From contig NZ_CP109027.1 in assembly GCF_036226885.1 (NCBI RefSeq), positions 744,001 through 808,000 on the forward strand: 64,000 nt of DNA. Reading direction: 5' to 3'. The stretch comes from Streptomyces sp. NBC_00663. Its GTDB lineage: Bacteria > Actinomycetota > Actinomycetes > Streptomycetales > Streptomycetaceae. Positions 1-11,790 of the stretch are shown here, one piece after another. Position 1 is the first letter of the stretch. Every line of letters starts with the position of its first letter. The position numbers and the translations under genes are program-made. The notes beneath the pieces are model-generated. The model did no database searches. It saw only the letters and a program-made list of their open reading frames with translations, and was not told the DNA's origin.

Positions 1-206
<206 letters not shown>

Positions 207-210
207 TCAG

Positions 211-245
211 TTGCTTTCTACGCAACGTGATTCAGGTTGCGCAAC
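211..245. promoter_or_regulatory. Putative IclR-type operator pair upstream of the FAD oxidoreductase
   Basis: On the minus strand the 17-mer GTTGCGTAGAAAGCAAC (227 to 211) is an imperfect inverted repeat, and 236-245 is the perfect palindrome GTTGCGCAAC. The same half-site, GTTGCG, recurs upstream of the other betaine-catabolism units in this window. Binding by the local IclR protein is inferred. Confidence 0.55.
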
Positions 246-317
246 TCAATGTGCCTGTCCCGCAGGTGGGTGTCAAGAGCCCGGTGACGTGCGGAAACGC
301 GGCACGGAAAACAGGAA

Positions 318-360
318 TGCCCGGTGGGCGGCGCACGTCCTGCGCGCCGCCCACCGGGCA
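318..360 (-). terminator. Strong stem-loop terminator of the betB-proVWX operon
   Basis: Positions 318-334 and 344-360 are perfectly complementary (17 bp, 9-nt loop). The stem lies 12 bp past the stop of the substrate-binding-protein gene. As often in actinomycetes there is no clear U-tract. Confidence 0.8.
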
Positions 361-372
361 TCCGTCAAGGAG

Positions 373-1332
373 TTACTTGATCCAGGCGTCCACCTTGGCG
401 CGGTTGGCCTCGACCCACTTCTTCGCCGCCGCCTCGGGCGTCATCTTGTCCACGGCGATGTACTTCGCGACGGTGTTCTGGTCGTCGTTGGTCCAGTTGA
501 AGTTCTTCACCAGGTCATAGGCGGGGCTGCCGGACTTGGCGAACTTGGCGCTCACTATCTTGTCCAGGTCGTACTCGGGATAGTCGCAGGCGACCTTCTC
601 CGCGTCGGCGTCACAGCCGTCCTTGTAGGCCGGCAGCGCGACCTTCTTCAGCGGCACCTCGGACAGGAACCACTGCGGCTCGTAGAAGTAGCCGATCACC
701 CATTCCTTGTTCTTCTCCGCCTTGCGGAAGGCCTGGATGAGCGCGGTCTCGCTGCCCGCGTACACCACCTTGAAGTCCAGCTTCAGGTTCTTCACCAGCG
801 CCTCGTCGTTGGTGACGTACGAGGGGTCGCCGTCGAGGAGCTGGCCCTTGCCCCCCGACTCGGAGGTCTTGAACTTCGCCGCGTACTTGTCGAGGTTCTT
901 GTAGTCGAGGATGTCGGGGTGGGCCTTCGCCAGCCACGGCGGCACGTACCAGCCGATGATGCCCTTGTTGCCGGTGGAACCGGCCTCCACGGCGGTCTTC
1001 TGGTCGGTGATGTACTTCTTCTTCAGGTCGGGATGGCCCCAGTTCTCCAGGACGGCGTCGACCTCGCCGGTCCCGAAGCCCTGCCAGGCGATCTCCTCCT
1101 TGAGGTCCTTGGAGTCGACCTTGCACTTGAGGTCGTTCTCCGCGACGTACGCGACGACGGCCGCGTCCGCCTCGTAACCCACCCACGGGTTGACCGCGAG
1201 GTTGAAGGTGCCGCACTTGCCGGACTCGCCCGAACCGGCGCTGTCGTCGCCGACCTTCGCGCCGCCGCAGGCGGTGAGGGCCAGGCCCAGGACCGCTGCG
1301 CCGGCCGCTCCGGCTCGCCAGTGTCTTGCCAT
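373..1332 (-). CDS. proX: Glycine betaine/choline ABC transporter substrate-binding lipoprotein
   Basis: This 319-residue protein is the extracytoplasmic receptor of a quaternary-amine importer (OpuAC/ProX family). It begins with a short Arg-rich n-region, a hydrophobic stretch and the lipobox LTAC (Cys about residue 19), so it should be lipid-anchored. The start chosen is ATG 1332 because AAGGAG lies at good distance upstream; a longer in-frame reading to 1398 has no ribosome site. The mature part is rich in Trp and Tyr, as expected for the aromatic cage that binds quaternary amines, but I cannot assign the cage residues. It is the last gene of betB-proV-proW-proX and is followed by a strong stem-loop. 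The ligand could be choline, betaine or both. Confidence 0.9.
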   Translation of the reverse strand: MARHWRAGAAGAAVLGLALTACGGAKVGDDSAGSGESGKCGTFNLAVNPWVGYEADAAVVAYVAENDLKCKVDSKDLKEEIAWQGFGTGEVDAVLENWGHPDLKKKYITDQKTAVEAGSTGNKGIIGWYVPPWLAKAHPDILDYKNLDKYAAKFKTSESGGKGQLLDGDPSYVTNDEALVKNLKLDFKVVYAGSETALIQAFRKAEKNKEWVIGYFYEPQWFLSEVPLKKVALPAYKDGCDADAEKVACDYPEYDLDKIVSAKFAKSGSPAYDLVKNFNWTNDDQNTVAKYIAVDKMTPEAAAKKWVEANRAKVDAWIK

Positions 1333-1345
1333 GGTGTGGTGCTCC

Positions 1346-3345
1346 TTATGCGCTGGTGCGGCGAGCCGCCGCCTGAGTGATCCGGTCGAACATGACACCG
1401 AGCAGCACGATGGCGAGCCCGGCCGCCAGGCCCTTGCCGTACAGCTGTCCCTGGGAGAAGCCGGCCACGACGTCGTAGCCGAGGGCGCCCGCGCCCACCA
1501 GGCCGCCCACCACGACCATCGACAGCACGTAGATCAGGCCCTGGTTGGTGGCGAGGGTCAGCGCGCTGCGGGCCATCGGCAGCTGGACCTTGGTGATGAT
1601 CTGCCAGGTGTTGCAGCCCGCGGCGGTGGCCGCCTCCACGGTGGTGGCGGGCACGTTCCGCACCCCGTCCGCGATGATCTTCATGGCGACGGGGGCGGCG
1701 TAGACGACGGCGGCGACGATCGCGGTGAAGCGGGTCGCGCCGAACAGCGCGAGGAACGGCACGAGATAGACGAACGGCGGCATGACCTGGGCCGCGTCCA
1801 GGGTCGGCCGCAGCACCCGGTCCACCAGGGCACTGCGGCCCATCCAGACGCCGAAGACGATGCCGAGCAGCATCACGAGCACCGTGGCGACGGCGGTGGA
1901 CGCCAGTGTCGTCATGCTGTCCGACCAGACGCCGGTGCCGACGAGCAGACCCACGCACACCGCGGTGGTGACTCCGGCCCGCCATCCGCCGAGGACGACG
2001 CCGATCCCGATCAGGGCCGCGCCGACGAGCCACCACGGGGAGTCGGTGAGCAGCGACTGGAACGGATTGAGCAGACCGTTGGTGAGGGCGTCCCGGAACG
2101 CGTTGGTGAGGCCCGACAGGTTGTCCTGCGCCCAGGTGGTCACGTCGTCCGCCGCGCTGCGGATGGCGGTGCCCGTGTCGCCCTCGCCGGGGAACTCGGC
2201 CGCCCACACATAGGTGTGCGAGAGGTAGCCGAGGACCACGGCGACCGCAGCTCCCGCGCCCAGCAGGGGGCGCCGCCAGGCCAGGATGCGGTTCTTCGAA
2301 CGCCGGGCCGCCTCCACGCGTCCGGCCGCCGCGGTCGTCACCCGGTCGAGCACGATGGCCATGACGACGATGGCCAGACCCGCGTTGAAGGCGGTGCCGA
2401 CATCGAGCGACTGGAGCGCCTGGAGGACGGTCTTGCCGAGCCCCGGCGCATCGATCAGGGCGGCGATGGTGACCATGGCGAGGGCGGCCATGATGGTCTG
2501 GTTGACGCCCATGACGACGGTCCGCTTGGACATCGGCAGCAGCACCTTGGTCAGGGACTGCCGTCGGGTGGCGCCGAGCGAGTCGGCCGCCTCCACCGTG
2601 GTGTGCGGTACGGAGCGGATGGCGTGCGCGGTGATGCGGATCGCGGGCGGGGCCGCGTAGATGAGGGTGGCGATGTTGGCGGACGCGGGACCGATGAGGA
2701 AGAACAGGGTCATCGGGGCCAGGTAGACGAAGGTCGGCATCGTCTGCATGAAGTCCAGGAACGGCGTCAGGATGCGGTTGAACCGGTCGGACAGCCCCGC
2801 CCAGACACCGAGCGGAATCGCGAACAGCAGGGCCACGAACACCGCGGAGACGGTGAGTGCCAGGGTGTCCATGCTCTCCTGCCACAGCCCCTGGAGGCCG
2901 AGGAAGGTGAAGCCGGCGACCGCGAGCAGGGCGACGCGCCAGTTGCCGACGGCCCAGGAGACGTAGCCGGTGATGCCGACGACGCCGAGCCAGCCGATCT
3001 GCGGGAGGGGCCGGTCGCCGGTGGGCTGCGAGATCAGCCCCTGCACGAAGGTCACCAGGCCGTCGATGACGAGGCGGATCTCGTTGAAGAAGTACAGGAA
3101 GAGCGGGTTGGAGTTGCGGTCCGCGCCGATGGAGTCGTTGACGTCGTTGAACCAGCGGTGCAGATCGGTCAGGTCGGCCGCGGCCAGCGTGAGGGTCTGC
3201 TTGCCGCGCAGCACCACGAAGAGCAGGAGCCAGACGACGAGGATCGCGGCGATCACCATGGACCGGCTGATCCGCCGCTCGGCCTTGACCGGCGGGGCTT
3301 TCTCGACCGTCCCGGTCCTCTCCGGTTTCTCCATGACGACGGTCA

Positions 3346-3346
<1 letters not shown>
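1346..3346 (-). CDS. proW: Glycine betaine/choline ABC transporter permease, two fused ProW-type domains
   Basis: This 666-residue inner-membrane permease is about twice the usual ProW length. It contains two homologous BPD_transp_1 units, each with an EAA-type loop: residues near 250 (TTVEAADSLGATRRQ) and near 565 (TTVEAATAAGCNTWQ). An internal duplication and fusion supplies both halves of the channel in one chain. Its ATG overlaps the stop of the ATPase gene as TGATG, and its stop is 13 bp before the binding-protein start, so the importer genes are translationally coupled. Fused OpuAB-like permeases are known in actinomycetes. Confidence 0.9.
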
Positions 3347-5921
<2,575 letters not shown>

Positions 5922-5946
5922 GCGCCGAGCCTTTCAAGGGAAGTTC

Positions 5947-5962
5947 GTTGCGCATCGTGCAC
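5947..5962. promoter_or_regulatory. Putative IclR-type operator before betB
   Basis: GTTGCGCATCGTGCAC resembles the sites seen before the other betaine genes. It sits between the predicted transcription start of the betB operon and the betB start codon, a position suited to repression. Confidence 0.45.
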
Positions 5963-5982
5963 CCGATTGCTTGTGGTGGAAC

Positions 5983-6011
5983 ACCCTGGCGAATGTGCAG
6001 ACATACGTCAA
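5983..6011 (-). promoter_or_regulatory. Candidate promoter of betB-proVWX
   Basis: On the minus strand TTGACG (6011-6006) is followed after 17 nt by CAGGGT (5988-5983). The -35 is a good vegetative match, the -10 only fair. Confidence 0.4.
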
Positions 6012-6090
6012 GGGGTTCGCCGATGACGATTCGGCACGGGGCCCCATGGGTCCCGATCTCTTGACCGAGGACCCCTCCGACGCCAACCAT

Positions 6091-6125
6091 GTTGCGTATC
6101 GCTCACCTTGTTGTGCCATACGCAC
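6091..6125. promoter_or_regulatory. Putative IclR-type operator pair before purU
   Basis: GTTGCGTATCGCTCAC (6091-6106) is followed by GTTGTGCCATACGCAC (6110-6125), whose reverse complement begins GTGCGTATGGC. The centres are about 19 bp apart. The sites end 15 bp before the purU start, overlapping the expected 5' end of its mRNA. Confidence 0.5.
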
Positions 6126-6139
6126 CGTCGGAGGCTGAT

Positions 6140-7021
6140 GTGCCCACCCCGTCCCCCAGGCCCCGGCCCGGTCGCGAGTACGTGCTCACCCTGTCCTGTC
6201 CCGACCACGCCGGTCTGGTCCACGCGGTGAGCGGCTTCCTCGTGCGGAACTCGGGCAACATCCTGGAGAGCCAGCAGTTCGACGACCGGCTCCAGGGCCG
6301 TTTCTTCATGAGGGTGCACTTCGACGTTTCGGACCCGGACGCGGATCTGGAAAACCTGCGTTACCGGTTCGGCCCCCTCGCCCAGGCCCACCACATCACC
6401 TGGACCCTGCGGGACGCGTCGACCCCGACCCGGACACTCATCATGGTGTCGAGGTACGGACACTGCCTGAACGACCTGCTCTTCCGCCGGCGCACCGGCG
6501 CGCTGAACATCGAGATCCCCGCGATCGTCTCCAACCACCGGGACTTCGAGCGGCTGGCCGACACCTACGGCATCCCCTTCCACCACGTCCCCGTCACCAG
6601 GGACACCAAGGCCGAGGCGGAGGCCCGACTGCTGGAACTGGTCCGCGAGTTGGACATCGACCTCGTCGTCCTGGCCCGCTACATGCAGATCCTCTCCGAC
6701 GACCTCTGCAAGCAGCTCGAAGGCCGCGCCATCAACATCCACCACTCCTTCCTCCCCAGTTTCAAGGGCGCACGACCCTACGAGCAGGCCTACGACCGCG
6801 GAGTGAAGCTCGTGGGCGCGACGGCGCACTATGTGACGCCCGACCTGGACGAGGGCCAGATCATCGAGCAGGACGTGGTCCGGGTGGACCACTCCCTCGA
6901 CCCGGCCCGGCTCGTCACGGTCGGGCGGGACGTGGAGGCGCAGGTACTCGCGCACGCGGTGAAGTGGCACAGCGAGAGCCGGGTCATGGCGGACGGCAAC
7001 CGCACGGTGGTCTTCCGCTGA
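6140..7021 (+). CDS. purU: Formyltetrahydrofolate deformylase
   Basis: This 293-residue enzyme hydrolyses 10-formyl-THF to formate and THF. An N-terminal ACT domain (about 12-90, LSCPDHAGLVHAVSGFL) precedes a formyltransferase-like domain with INIHHSFLPSFKGARPY and GATAHYVTPDLDEGQII, which contain the conserved His and Asp. The start chosen is GTG 6140 because GGAGG sits 5 nt upstream; an upstream ATG at 6089 lies inside the operator region. In this island it probably recycles THF loaded with carbon from betaine methyl groups, and is not a purine gene. It is divergent from betB and convergent with the MTHFR-like gene. Confidence 0.93.
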   Translation: MPTPSPRPRPGREYVLTLSCPDHAGLVHAVSGFLVRNSGNILESQQFDDRLQGRFFMRVHFDVSDPDADLENLRYRFGPLAQAHHITWTLRDASTPTRTLIMVSRYGHCLNDLLFRRRTGALNIEIPAIVSNHRDFERLADTYGIPFHHVPVTRDTKAEAEARLLELVRELDIDLVVLARYMQILSDDLCKQLEGRAINIHHSFLPSFKGARPYEQAYDRGVKLVGATAHYVTPDLDEGQIIEQDVVRVDHSLDPARLVTVGRDVEAQVLAHAVKWHSESRVMADGNRTVVFR

Positions 7022-7034
7022 GCGACGCCGGTGA

Positions 7035-7064
7035 GGGGACGGTCCGGAGCTCCGGCCCGTCCCC
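7035..7064. terminator. Bidirectional terminator between purU and the MTHFR-like gene
   Basis: GGGGACGG (7035-7042) pairs with CCGTCCCC (7057-7064), and CCGGAGCTCCGG lies between them as a nested palindrome. TTTG follows on the plus strand. It separates two convergent genes. Confidence 0.8.
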
Positions 7065-7090
7065 TTTGTATACGGCTTCCGGTACGGGCT

Positions 7091-7927
7091 TCAGCCGCCC
7101 AGCCGCTCCATCAGCGCCCGCCGCCACGCCTCCGTCTCGGCGATCTGGTTGAAGGTGAACAGGTGCAGCCCCGCCACCCCCGCGCAGGGCCGGGTGAGCG
7201 CCTCCTCGGCGCGGCCGAGCAGCTTCTCCGGTGAGTAGCCGCCGGGCGCCGCGAACCGCACGAACCAGGACGCGTGCCGGGTCAGGAACCGCGTCGACTC
7301 CCCCACCCCGATCTTCGTGGCCATCGCCAGCAGCTTCGCCCGCTGCACGGGACCTGCGACCCCCACGTGCACGGGCAGGGTCACGTCCCGGCCCCGTATG
7401 CGCGCGATCCACTCCCCCAACACCCGTGGGTCGAAGCAGAGGTTGCTGACGAGGTACGTGGCGTGCTCGCGCTTGTCCCACATGGCCTGGATGGTGAGGT
7501 CGTCGTGGATGAGGGGGTGGCTCTCGGGGTAGCCGGTGATGCCGACGTGGGTGAACGGGTCGCCGAGTTCGCTCAGCTTGCGCAGCACGGGCAGCGCCCC
7601 CTCGTAGGGGCCGACGGGCGGGTCCGCGTCGCCGGCCGGGACGAACACGTCGTCCACCGCGGCCTCGCGGAGCCGGGAGGCGACCTCCTTCAGGTGCACC
7701 TCGTCCCGCAGCAGGCGTGCGGGCACGTGCGGGACGACCCGGTAGCCGTGCCCGGCGAGCCGCTCGGCCAGGGCGAGCGTGGGCTCCAGTCCCTTGACCG
7801 GGGAGGCCGTCACGGTGACGACGACATCGCGCGGAACATGGGCGAGGACCTTGTCCTCGGTCGCCTTCGCGGGCAGCACCTCGTAGCGGACGCTGTCCAG
7901 CAGCGCCCGGAGTCCGACGGCGGCCAA
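7091..7927 (-). CDS. Methylenetetrahydrofolate reductase-family protein
   Basis: This 278-residue protein resembles the short MetF-like TIM-barrel proteins of actinomycetes, with blocks VVTVTASPVKGLEPTLALAERL, VGITGYPESHP, YLVSNLCFDP and GVAGLHLFTFN. MetF reduces 5,10-methylene-THF to 5-methyl-THF. The start appears to be TTG 7927, only 3 nt after the betA stop, so the two are probably translationally coupled; the ribosome site is weak. Coupling to choline dehydrogenase suggests it disposes of methylene-THF made during dimethylglycine/sarcosine oxidation. It may be a divergent family member with a different folate reaction. Confidence 0.75.
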   Translation of the reverse strand: MAAVGLRALLDSVRYEVLPAKATEDKVLAHVPRDVVVTVTASPVKGLEPTLALAERLAGHGYRVVPHVPARLLRDEVHLKEVASRLREAAVDDVFVPAGDADPPVGPYEGALPVLRKLSELGDPFTHVGITGYPESHPLIHDDLTIQAMWDKREHATYLVSNLCFDPRVLGEWIARIRGRDVTLPVHVGVAGPVQRAKLLAMATKIGVGESTRFLTRHASWFVRFAAPGGYSPEKLLGRAEEALTRPCAGVAGLHLFTFNQIAETEAWRRALMERLGG

Positions 7928-7930
7928 CGT

Positions 7931-9607
7931 CTACCCGACCTGCTTCTGGGCGTCACGGTGGCGGTAGTACGCGGCCTTGGACGGCGCGAGCGGTTCCTTG
8001 CCGAGGATCAGGTCGGCGGCCTTCTCGGCGACCATCATCACCGGGGCGTAGATGTTGCCGTTGGTGACGTACGGCATGACCGAGGCGTCGACCACGCGCA
8101 GGCCCTCCACGCCGTGCACCCGCATGCTGGTCGGGTCGACGACGGCCCTCTCGTCGGTGGCGGGCCCCATCTTGCAGGTGCAGGAGGGGTGCAGGGCGGT
8201 CTCGCCGTCCTTGGCGACCCACGCGAGGATCTCCTCGTCCGTCTCGACGGACGGCCCGGGGGAGACCTCCCCGTCGTTGTAGGGGGCGAGGGCCGGCTGG
8301 TTGAGCAGCTTGCGGGCGACCCGGATCGCCTCGACCCACTCGCGCCGGTCCTGTTCCGTGGAGAGGTAGTTGAAGCGCAGCGCGGGGTGTTCGCGCGGGT
8401 CCTTGCTCTTGATCTTCACCGAGCCGATCGCGTCGGAGTACATGGGCCCGACGTGCACCTGGTAGCCGTGGCCGCCGGCCGGTACAGAACCGTCGTAGCG
8501 GACCGCGATGGGCAGGAAGTGGAACATCAGGTTGGGGTAGTCCACGTCCTCGTTGCTGCGCGCGAAGCCGCCGGCCTCGAAGTGGTTGGTGGCGGCCGGG
8601 CCCTTGCGGAAGAGCCATTGCAGGCCGATGAAGGGGGCGCGCCACTTCGCCAGGTACGGCTGCATGGAGACGGGCTGCTTGCAGGCGTACTGGATGTAGA
8701 CCTCCAGGTGGTCCTGCATGTTCTCGCCGACGCCGGGGAGGTCGTGGACGACGTCGATGCCGAGGGCGCGCAGCTCGTCCGCGTTGCCGACGCCGGAGAG
8801 CTGGAGCAGCTGCGGGGAGTTGATGGCGCCGCCGCAGAGGACGACTTCCTTGGCGCGGACCTGCTGGAGGGCTCCCTTGCCGCGCTGGTACTCGACGCCG
8901 ACGGCCTTCTTGCCCTCGAAGAGCACGCGGGTGACCAGGGCCCGGGTCTTCACCGTGAGATTGGGCCGCTTCCGTACGGGCTTGAGGTACGCCTTCGAGG
9001 CCGACAGCCGGCGTCCGCGGTGGACGTTGCGGTCGAACTTGGCGAAGCCCTCCTGCCGGTAGCCGTTGACGTCGTCGGTGGGGGCGTAGCCGGCTTCCTC
9101 GGTGGCCTTCTGGAAGGCGGTGAAGAGGGGGTTGGTGGCGGGGCCGCGTTCCAGGACGAGGGGACCGTCGTGGCCACGGAACTCGTCGTCCGGGTCGGCG
9201 GCCAGACAGTTCTCCATGCGCTTGAAGTACGGCAGGCAGTGGGCGTAGTCCCAGGTCTCCATGCCGGGGTCGGCGGCCCAGCGCTCGTAGTCCATGGGGT
9301 TGCCGCGCTGGAAGATCATGCCGTTGATACTGCTGGAGCCGCCGAGCACCTTGCCGCGGGCGTGGTAGACGCGCCGGCCGCCCATGTGGGGCTCGGGCTC
9401 GGACTCGTACTTCCAGTCGTAGAAGCGACTGCCGATCGGGTAGGTCAGCGCCGCGGGCATGTGGATGAAGACGTCCCACGGGTAGTCCGAGCGGCCGGCC
9501 TCCAGGACCAGCACCCGGTTCGCCGGGTCCGCGGAGAGCCGGTTGGCCAGCGCACTGCCGGCCGAACCGCCACCGACGATGACGAAGTCGTATTGCAGGG
9601 GAGCCAT
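7931..9607 (-). CDS. betA: Choline dehydrogenase (GMC oxidoreductase)
   Basis: This 558-residue flavoprotein probably oxidises choline to betaine aldehyde. It shows the FAD motif [18 protein letters not shown], the GMC signatures [14 protein letters not shown] and [15 protein letters not shown], and the C-terminal catalytic region with HPSCTCKMG and [19 protein letters not shown]. The length matches BetA. The start is ATG 9607 with GAGG upstream; a longer frame to 9691 crosses the operator. It is divergent from the IclR gene across a 151-bp region with paired operators, and the MTHFR-like gene follows directly. Confidence 0.9.
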   Translation of the reverse strand: MAPLQYDFVIVGGGSAGSALANRLSADPANRVLVLEAGRSDYPWDVFIHMPAALTYPIGSRFYDWKYESEPEPHMGGRRVYHARGKVLGGSSSINGMIFQRGNPMDYERWAADPGMETWDYAHCLPYFKRMENCLAADPDDEFRGHDGPLVLERGPATNPLFTAFQKATEEAGYAPTDDVNGYRQEGFAKFDRNVHRGRRLSASKAYLKPVRKRPNLTVKTRALVTRVLFEGKKAVGVEYQRGKGALQQVRAKEVVLCGGAINSPQLLQLSGVGNADELRALGIDVVHDLPGVGENMQDHLEVYIQYACKQPVSMQPYLAKWRAPFIGLQWLFRKGPAATNHFEAGGFARSNEDVDYPNLMFHFLPIAVRYDGSVPAGGHGYQVHVGPMYSDAIGSVKIKSKDPREHPALRFNYLSTEQDRREWVEAIRVARKLLNQPALAPYNDGEVSPGPSVETDEEILAWVAKDGETALHPSCTCKMGPATDERAVVDPTSMRVHGVEGLRVVDASVMPYVTNGNIYAPVMMVAEKAADLILGKEPLAPSKAAYYRHRDAQKQVG

Positions 9608-9656
9608 GGTGCCTCGTCTCGCTCGCGCCGTAGATACGCGAGGCATGCTAGTACCA

Positions 9657-9692
9657 GTATCGCTATACGCACTAGGTTGCGAACCACGCAAC
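9657..9692. promoter_or_regulatory. Putative IclR-type operator pair between betA and iclR
   Basis: The minus strand of 9657-9672 reads GTGCGTATAGCGATAC, and 9676-9692 is the inverted repeat GTTGCGAACCACGCAAC (GTTGCG-N5-CGCAAC). The centres are about 19.5 bp apart, on one DNA face. Location between betA and the regulator gene suggests joint control and autoregulation. Confidence 0.6.
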
Positions 9693-9721
9693 TTAATGGG
9701 TCTCGGTTTCGACGTCGTTAC

Positions 9722-9752
9722 TTGCAGCGCTGTTGTTTACTACGCGTATAGT
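9722..9752 (+). promoter_or_regulatory. Candidate promoter of iclR giving a leaderless mRNA
   Basis: TTGCAG (9722-9727) and TATAGT (9747-9752) are separated by 19 nt. The GTG start at 9759 lies 6 nt after the -10, where transcription should begin, and no ribosome site is present. A leaderless message is inferred. Confidence 0.45.
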
Positions 9753-9758
9753 TTTGTT

Positions 9759-10556
9759 GTGAGCAACTACAGCACTGACACGGAAACGTCGAATTCACAG
9801 GCCGGCGGAGTGCAGTCGGTGGACCGCGCCATCAGCGTCATGGAGATCCTCGCCCAGCGCGGCGAGGCGGGCGTCAGTGAGGTTGCGGCCGAGATCGACG
9901 TCCACAAGTCCACCGCCTTCCGCCTGCTGGGCGCCCTGGAGGCCCGCGGTCTGGTCGAGCAGGCCGGCGAGCGCGGCAAGTACCGGCTCGGCTTCGGCAT
10001 CGTCCGGCTGGCCGGCGCGGTCACCGGACGTATCGACATCACCCAGCAGGGCCGCCCGGTGTGCGAGCGCCTCGCCGAGGAGATCGGCGAGACGGTGAAC
10101 ATCGCCGTCATGCAGGAGCACTACGCGATCAACCTGTACCAGGTGCGTGGTCCGGGAGCCATCACCGCGCACAACTGGGTCGGACAGCTGACCCCGCTGC
10201 ACGCCACGTCGAGCGGCAAGATCCTGCTGGCGCACCTCCCCGCCCAGGACCGTGCGGACCTGCTCGCCGAGGCCGGCCTGAAGAAGGTCACCTCGCGCAC
10301 CATCACCGCGAAGACGAAGCTCGAGAAGAACCTCGCCGAGGCCCGCGAGCGGGGTTACGCCTGGACGCTGGAAGAGCTGGAGATCGGTCTGCACGCCATG
10401 GCCGCCCCGGTCCGCAACCGGGACGGTGACGTCATCGCCGCGCTCAGCGCCTCCGGACCCTCGTACCGCTTCACCGAGGAGCGGCTGCACGAGCTCTCCC
10501 CGGTGCTGCTGAAGGGCGCGGAGGAGATCAGCCACCGCATGGGCTACCTGGGCTGA
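9759..10556 (+). CDS. IclR-family transcriptional regulator
   Basis: This 265-residue regulator has an N-terminal winged HTH (about 20-80: VQSVDRAISVMEILAQRGEAGVSEVAAEIDV-type region with HKSTAFRLLGALEARGLV) and a C-terminal IclR effector domain (LHATSSGKILLAHLP, GYAWTLEELEIGLHAMAAPV). IclR proteins bind paired palindromes as dimers or tetramers. The gene is divergent from betA, surrounded by betaine catabolic genes, and flanked by the recurring GTTGCG sites, so it is the natural candidate for the island's regulator. The GTG 9759 start lacks a ribosome site and may be translated leaderless. Confidence 0.9.
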   Translation: MSNYSTDTETSNSQAGGVQSVDRAISVMEILAQRGEAGVSEVAAEIDVHKSTAFRLLGALEARGLVEQAGERGKYRLGFGIVRLAGAVTGRIDITQQGRPVCERLAEEIGETVNIAVMQEHYAINLYQVRGPGAITAHNWVGQLTPLHATSSGKILLAHLPAQDRADLLAEAGLKKVTSRTITAKTKLEKNLAEARERGYAWTLEELEIGLHAMAAPVRNRDGDVIAALSASGPSYRFTEERLHELSPVLLKGAEEISHRMGYLG

Positions 10557-10568
10557 GCCGGCCCGCGG

Positions 10569-11699
10569 TCATCGCTGGGGGTTGCCCAGACGCTCGTTGA
10601 CCCAGTCGTGGAAGGCCCCGATGTGGTGCTCGCTGGGCACCAGGACGCCGCCCTTGGCGTACATCCGGGAGCTCATCCCGGGCTGGGTGCGCTCGCACGC
10701 CTCGAAGTCCTGCCGGTTGACCCGGTCGAAGAGCTCGACGGACCGGCTGACGTCCTTGCCGCTCTCCACGACATGCGGCAGATAGAGCCAGTCGCACTCG
10801 ACGATCGTGCGGTCGACGGCCACCGGGTACATCCGGTGGAAGATCACATGGTCGGGCACGAGGTTGATGAACACCTGCGGCCTGACCGTGATCGCGTAAT
10901 AGCGGCGGTCCTGGTCGTCGGCGACGCCCGGAATCCGGTCCAGGCCCTCGGAGCCGTCGACGGTGAAGCCCCGCACCTCCGCGCCGAACTCGGCGCCGTG
11001 CCCCACGTAGTACTGGGCCGCGTACCCGTCCGCGAACTCCGGGAGCACCTCGGTGAGTTCGGGGTGGATGGTGGCGCAGTGGTAGCACTCCATGAAGTTC
11101 TCGATGATGAGCTTCCAGTTCGCCTTCACGTCGTAGACGATCCGTTTGCCCACGGAGAGATGGTCGATGTCGTAGTGCTCGATCGACTCCACGTCACCGA
11201 GCCGGCCGACGATCTCGCCGATGACCTCGTCCTCGAAGGAGGGCGGGTTCTCCGCGAGGCAGACCCACACATAGCCGAGCCATTCCCGGACGGCCACGCT
11301 GACCAGGCCGTACTCGGTGCGGCCCACATCGGGCATCTTGGTCAGGTTGGGCGCGGCGACGAGCTTGCCGTTCAGGTCGTAGGTCCAGGCGTGGTACGGG
11401 CATTGGAAGGCCCGTTTGACCTCGCCGGTCTCCTCCGTGCAGAGCTTGGCCCCGCGGTGCCGGCACACGTTGAAGTAGGCGCGGATCGACTGGTCGCGCG
11501 CGCGGGTGACGAGGATGCTCTCGCGGCCCACGTCGACGGTGCGGAAGGCGCCGGGCCTCGCCAGCTCCGAGGAGCGGGCGACACAGAACCACATGGTCTC
11601 GAATATGTGCTCCTGTTCCTGGGCGAAGATCCCGGGATCGGTGTAGGAGGAGCCGGGGAGGGTGGCGATCAGGCTGTCCGGCAGGCTGGTCGAGGTCAC
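10569..11699 (-). CDS. Rieske non-heme iron oxygenase alpha subunit, probable glycine betaine demethylase
   Basis: This 376-residue oxygenase has the Rieske [2Fe-2S] motif CRHRGA...CPYHAW (about residues 75-98) and the mononuclear iron region NWKLIIENFMECYHCATIHPEL. The family includes choline monooxygenase and GbcA. In a locus that already has BetA and BetB, the likely role is O2-dependent demethylation of glycine betaine to dimethylglycine, releasing formaldehyde. The start is GTG 11699 because GAGGAG lies 6 nt upstream; the frame could extend 13 codons further without a ribosome site. It is convergent with iclR, 12 bp apart. The electron-transfer genes follow upstream on the same strand. 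Confidence 0.85.
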   Translation of the reverse strand: MTSTSLPDSLIATLPGSSYTDPGIFAQEQEHIFETMWFCVARSSELARPGAFRTVDVGRESILVTRARDQSIRAYFNVCRHRGAKLCTEETGEVKRAFQCPYHAWTYDLNGKLVAAPNLTKMPDVGRTEYGLVSVAVREWLGYVWVCLAENPPSFEDEVIGEIVGRLGDVESIEHYDIDHLSVGKRIVYDVKANWKLIIENFMECYHCATIHPELTEVLPEFADGYAAQYYVGHGAEFGAEVRGFTVDGSEGLDRIPGVADDQDRRYYAITVRPQVFINLVPDHVIFHRMYPVAVDRTIVECDWLYLPHVVESGKDVSRSVELFDRVNRQDFEACERTQPGMSSRMYAKGGVLVPSEHHIGAFHDWVNERLGNPQR

Positions 11700-11790
11700 G
11701 GTGCACTCCTCGGAGAACGTCGTGGATCGGTCATTCACGCGCCGGCTACAGCGACTCCGGACGGCGTAGGTATGGGTACGAGAAGAGGCG

